From the NCBI GenBank assembly GCA_002438575.1, contig DJPP01000074.1:1-7961 (forward strand): 7,961 nt of DNA, written 5' to 3'. The position numbers were made by a program, and so were the translations under genes. Shown piece after piece: positions 6,300-7,961 of this stretch. This DNA is from Oscillospiraceae bacterium UBA6409 (GTDB lineage Bacteria > Bacillota > Clostridia > Oscillospirales > Oscillospiraceae). Each line of letters starts with the position of its first letter. Position 1 is the stretch's first letter. Below the pieces are notes generated by a model. The model was not told where the DNA came from, did not search any database, and worked only from the letters and a program-made list of their open reading frames with translations.

Positions 6300-6412
6300 A
6301 TCGGACATCTTATGTGCAGCATCGGTTTACAAATATGCAATACCGATGTGCTTCATGTGTAACATCGGTGTGCTCAACATGAGACACCGGTGCGCTCAGC
6401 ATGAACTGTCGG
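6300..6412. repeat. Degenerate 21-22 bp tandem repeat array between dnaX and ybaB
   Basis: Units beginning TCGG, TCGG, CCGA, TCGG, CCGG and TCGG start at 6301, 6322, 6343, 6365, 6387 and 6409, giving spacings of 21, 21, 22, 22 and 22. Each full unit carries ATG near its middle. The third to fifth units are most alike (CCGATGTGCTTCATG, TCGGTGTGCTCAACATG, CCGGTGCGCTCAGCATG), and the outer ones have drifted. ACCGATG (6342-6348) pairs with CATCGGT (6363-6369), and CACCGGTG (6385-6392) is itself a palindrome, so the transcript could fold locally. It fills most of the 161-bp gap; no convincing gene or terminator T-run is seen there. Confidence 0.65.
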
Positions 6413-6413
6413 C

Positions 6414-7961
6414 TTATTTGATGCGAAAATTGTCCAGCTGTTTGGCGTTTTCCACCAACTCGTCCAGCTTGTCCCTGTGGGGGACCGGCACCTCCCAGGG
6501 CGGCAGGTCCGGCGGGGCGGGCGGCGCCTCCTCCGGCAGGGGCGGGCGCTCATAGTCGTCCGCCGGCGGGGCGGGCGCGGGACGGGGCGCAGGACGGGCC
6601 GGGGCGCACCGCACGGGCGCGGCGGGGCCGCCGCCTACGGTGAACTGCACCCGGACGGGACGGCCCACATGGCGGCTGGTGACGCCGCAGAGCACGTCCT
6701 CGATGGCCTTGCGGCTGAGCTGCTGCTTCACCAGGTCGTTGGCACAGGTAACGGTGAGGATATCCCCCTCCAGCACACCCGTCGCCTGGTTCAGCCACAC
6801 CCGGTCGGGAATGGTCAGGGGGCCCTTGTAGTGCTCGATAAGCGCGGCCCAGACCTGACTGTCACCGCCGGCGGCGGACGCTGCCGGGGCACCCTCCGCC
6901 GCAGGGGCCGGAGGTGCGGGGGCCGCGGTGGCCTGCGTGGGTACCGGTGCGGATACCGGTACGGATACCGGTGCGGGAGATACCTCCCGCGGGGGCGGGG
7001 GCGCTTCGCGGCGGGGCGGCGGAGTCGGCGCAGCCGCCGGACGGACCGCAGGTCTTTCCGTCGGGATGACGCCCTTTTTCATGGCGTCCTCCAGAGCAGA
7101 GACGCGGTCCGACAGGGCCTCCGTGTCGTTGGAGAGGCTCTCGTCGCACAGGCGCAGGAGGCACAGCTCGGCGTCCGTCCGCTGGCGGATGCTCCTGGGC
7201 AGGGCCGCGGCGGTCCGCTGAATGGTATCGGTCATATAGAGCAGGCGGCGCATGGGGACCTCCGCCGTCAGTTCGGAGAGGGTCTTGCGGTCATACAGGC
7301 CGCCCAGCAGGGCGGCGCCGCCCTCCGGCGCGGCGGCCAGAACGGTCATATCCCGGCACAGGTCGCTGAGCTCGCCCAGCAGCGCGCCCACATCCTTGCC
7401 GCCCCGGTACAGCTGGTCAAGCAGCGCCAAAGCGTCGCCGCCCTGACGCGCCAGAAGCAGGCGCATGAGCTGCACCGTCTGGGTGCTGCCGGCCAGTCCC
7501 AGCGTGTCCAGCACGCTGCGGCCGTCCACGACCGCGCCGGCGGCACGGCACTGGTCCAGCAGGCTGAGTGCGTCGCGCAGCGCACCGTTGGCCATGCGGG
7601 CCAGCAGGTCCGCCCCATCCGGGGTCAGGTCGATGGCCTCGGCCTTCGCCACCTTCAGCAGCTGCTGCTCCATATCGTGGGGCAGGATGCGCTTGAAATT
7701 GAACCGCTGGCAGCGGGAGAGTATGGTGGCCGGGACCTTCTGGATCTCGGTGGTGGCCAGGATAAACAGCAGGTGGGCGGGCGGCTCCTCCATGATCTTC
7801 AGCAGGGCGTTGAAAGCATCGCGGGAGAGCATATGCACCTCGTCGATGATGTAGACACGCTTTTGCAGCACCGCCGGCGGGTAGACGGCCTCCTCCCGCA
7901 GGCTGCGGGCGTCGTTGACGCTGCCGTTGGAGGCGGCGTCCAGCTCCGTCACATCCAGCAG
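6414..7961 (-). CDS. dnaX: DNA polymerase III subunit gamma/tau (5' end outside window)
   Basis: 515 residues of the C-terminal part are visible. Roughly the first 80-90 residues, including the Walker A loop and usually part of the zinc module, lie beyond the right edge. The visible part opens with LLDVTELDAASNGSVNDAR, then Walker B IIDEVHML (visible residues 38-45), FNALLKIMEEPP, sensor 1 ILATTEIQKVP and the arginine-finger motif SRCQRFNF, all classic DnaX AAA+ features. A helical collar domain follows, then a Pro/Ala-rich linker, a domain around VWAALIEHYK through TVGGG, a second Pro-rich stretch and the end DELVENAKQLDNFRIK. The product is the ATPase core of the clamp loader that places the beta clamp on primed DNA and bridges polymerase cores. 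The open frame at the edge continues upstream; a GTG at 7952 falls within the conserved domain and is not the start. The next gene on the strand is ybaB. Confidence 0.97.
   Translation of the reverse strand: MLDVTELDAASNGSVNDARSLREEAVYPPAVLQKRVYIIDEVHMLSRDAFNALLKIMEEPPAHLLFILATTEIQKVPATILSRCQRFNFKRILPHDMEQQLLKVAKAEAIDLTPDGADLLARMANGALRDALSLLDQCRAAGAVVDGRSVLDTLGLAGSTQTVQLMRLLLARQGGDALALLDQLYRGGKDVGALLGELSDLCRDMTVLAAAPEGGAALLGGLYDRKTLSELTAEVPMRRLLYMTDTIQRTAAALPRSIRQRTDAELCLLRLCDESLSNDTEALSDRVSALEDAMKKGVIPTERPAVRPAAAPTPPPRREAPPPPREVSPAPVSVPVSAPVPTQATAAPAPPAPAAEGAPAASAAGGDSQVWAALIEHYKGPLTIPDRVWLNQATGVLEGDILTVTCANDLVKQQLSRKAIEDVLCGVTSRHVGRPVRVQFTVGGGPAAPVRCAPARPAPRPAPAPPADDYERPPLPEEAPPAPPDLPPWEVPVPHRDKLDELVENAKQLDNFRIK
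6943..6978. repeat. 12-bp direct repeats within the dnaX linker
   Basis: Three contiguous 12-mers, ACCGGTGCGGAT, ACCGGTACGGAT and ACCGGTGCGGGA, encode the VPVSAPVP-like Pro/Val/Ser repeats of the flexible linker. The reading frame is kept because the unit is a multiple of three. Confidence 0.85.

Noticed and set aside
6327..6380. A 17-codon minus-strand reading frame inside the repeat array (MLSTPMLHMKHIGIAYL)
   Set aside because: It has no ribosome binding site, and its several Met codons simply reflect the ATG in each repeat unit.
6300..6412. CRISPR array
   Set aside because: The units are contiguous, only 21-22 bp long and degenerate, with no unique spacers and no cas genes nearby.
4828..6555. 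A 575-codon open frame on the plus strand across mscS, ybaB and the end of dnaX
   Set aside because: It is antisense to three well-supported genes and crosses two intergenic regions and a terminator. Its translation is low-complexity in His, Gln and Arg, and no suitable start signal is seen. It is a by-product of GC-rich codon use.
7070..7085. A programmed frameshift site in dnaX like the one that makes gamma in Escherichia coli
   Set aside because: The only A-run is ATGAAAAAGG with five A residues, which is not a good A-AAA-AAG slippery heptamer, and no clear downstream stem was identified.

Overview
The window is about 8 kb of GC-rich, gene-dense bacterial chromosome. The GC content, strong AGGAGG-type ribosome binding sites, sigma-A promoters, intrinsic terminators and gene families (DUF3810, a clostridial-type DnaX and YbaB) suggest a high-GC member of the Clostridia, for example a gut Oscillospiraceae-type bacterium. 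That placement is inference; there is no rRNA or other decisive marker. I see no phage, insertion sequence, CRISPR array, tRNA or rRNA, and no gap between genes longer than about 185 bp.

Layout. (1) At the left edge, on the minus strand, is a 3'-truncated diacylglycerol/lipid kinase gene. It diverges from a plus-strand AI-2E/PerM-family membrane protein gene across a 180-bp region with two mirror-image promoters. (2) A strong hairpin terminator follows the AI-2E gene. Next come a PaaI-type hotdog thioesterase and a DUF3810 membrane protein with an HELAH zinc-protease motif; these two overlap by four bases. (3) A bidirectional terminator separates them from a minus-strand pair: an MscS-family channel, then a single-pass membrane protein of unknown function with a seven-residue cytoplasmic repeat. 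The channel gene has a near-consensus promoter embedded in AT-rich inverted and direct repeats. (4) At the right edge, also on the minus strand, are dnaX (5' end outside the window) and ybaB/ebfC. They are separated by about 160 bp holding a degenerate 21-22 bp tandem repeat, and ybaB ends in a strong terminator.

Most of the content is housekeeping: replication clamp loader, nucleoid protein, osmotic channel, lipid kinase. No complete novel system is evident. The least explained items are the tandem repeat array between dnaX and ybaB, the membrane protein paired with MscS, and the DUF3810 protein coupled to the thioesterase.
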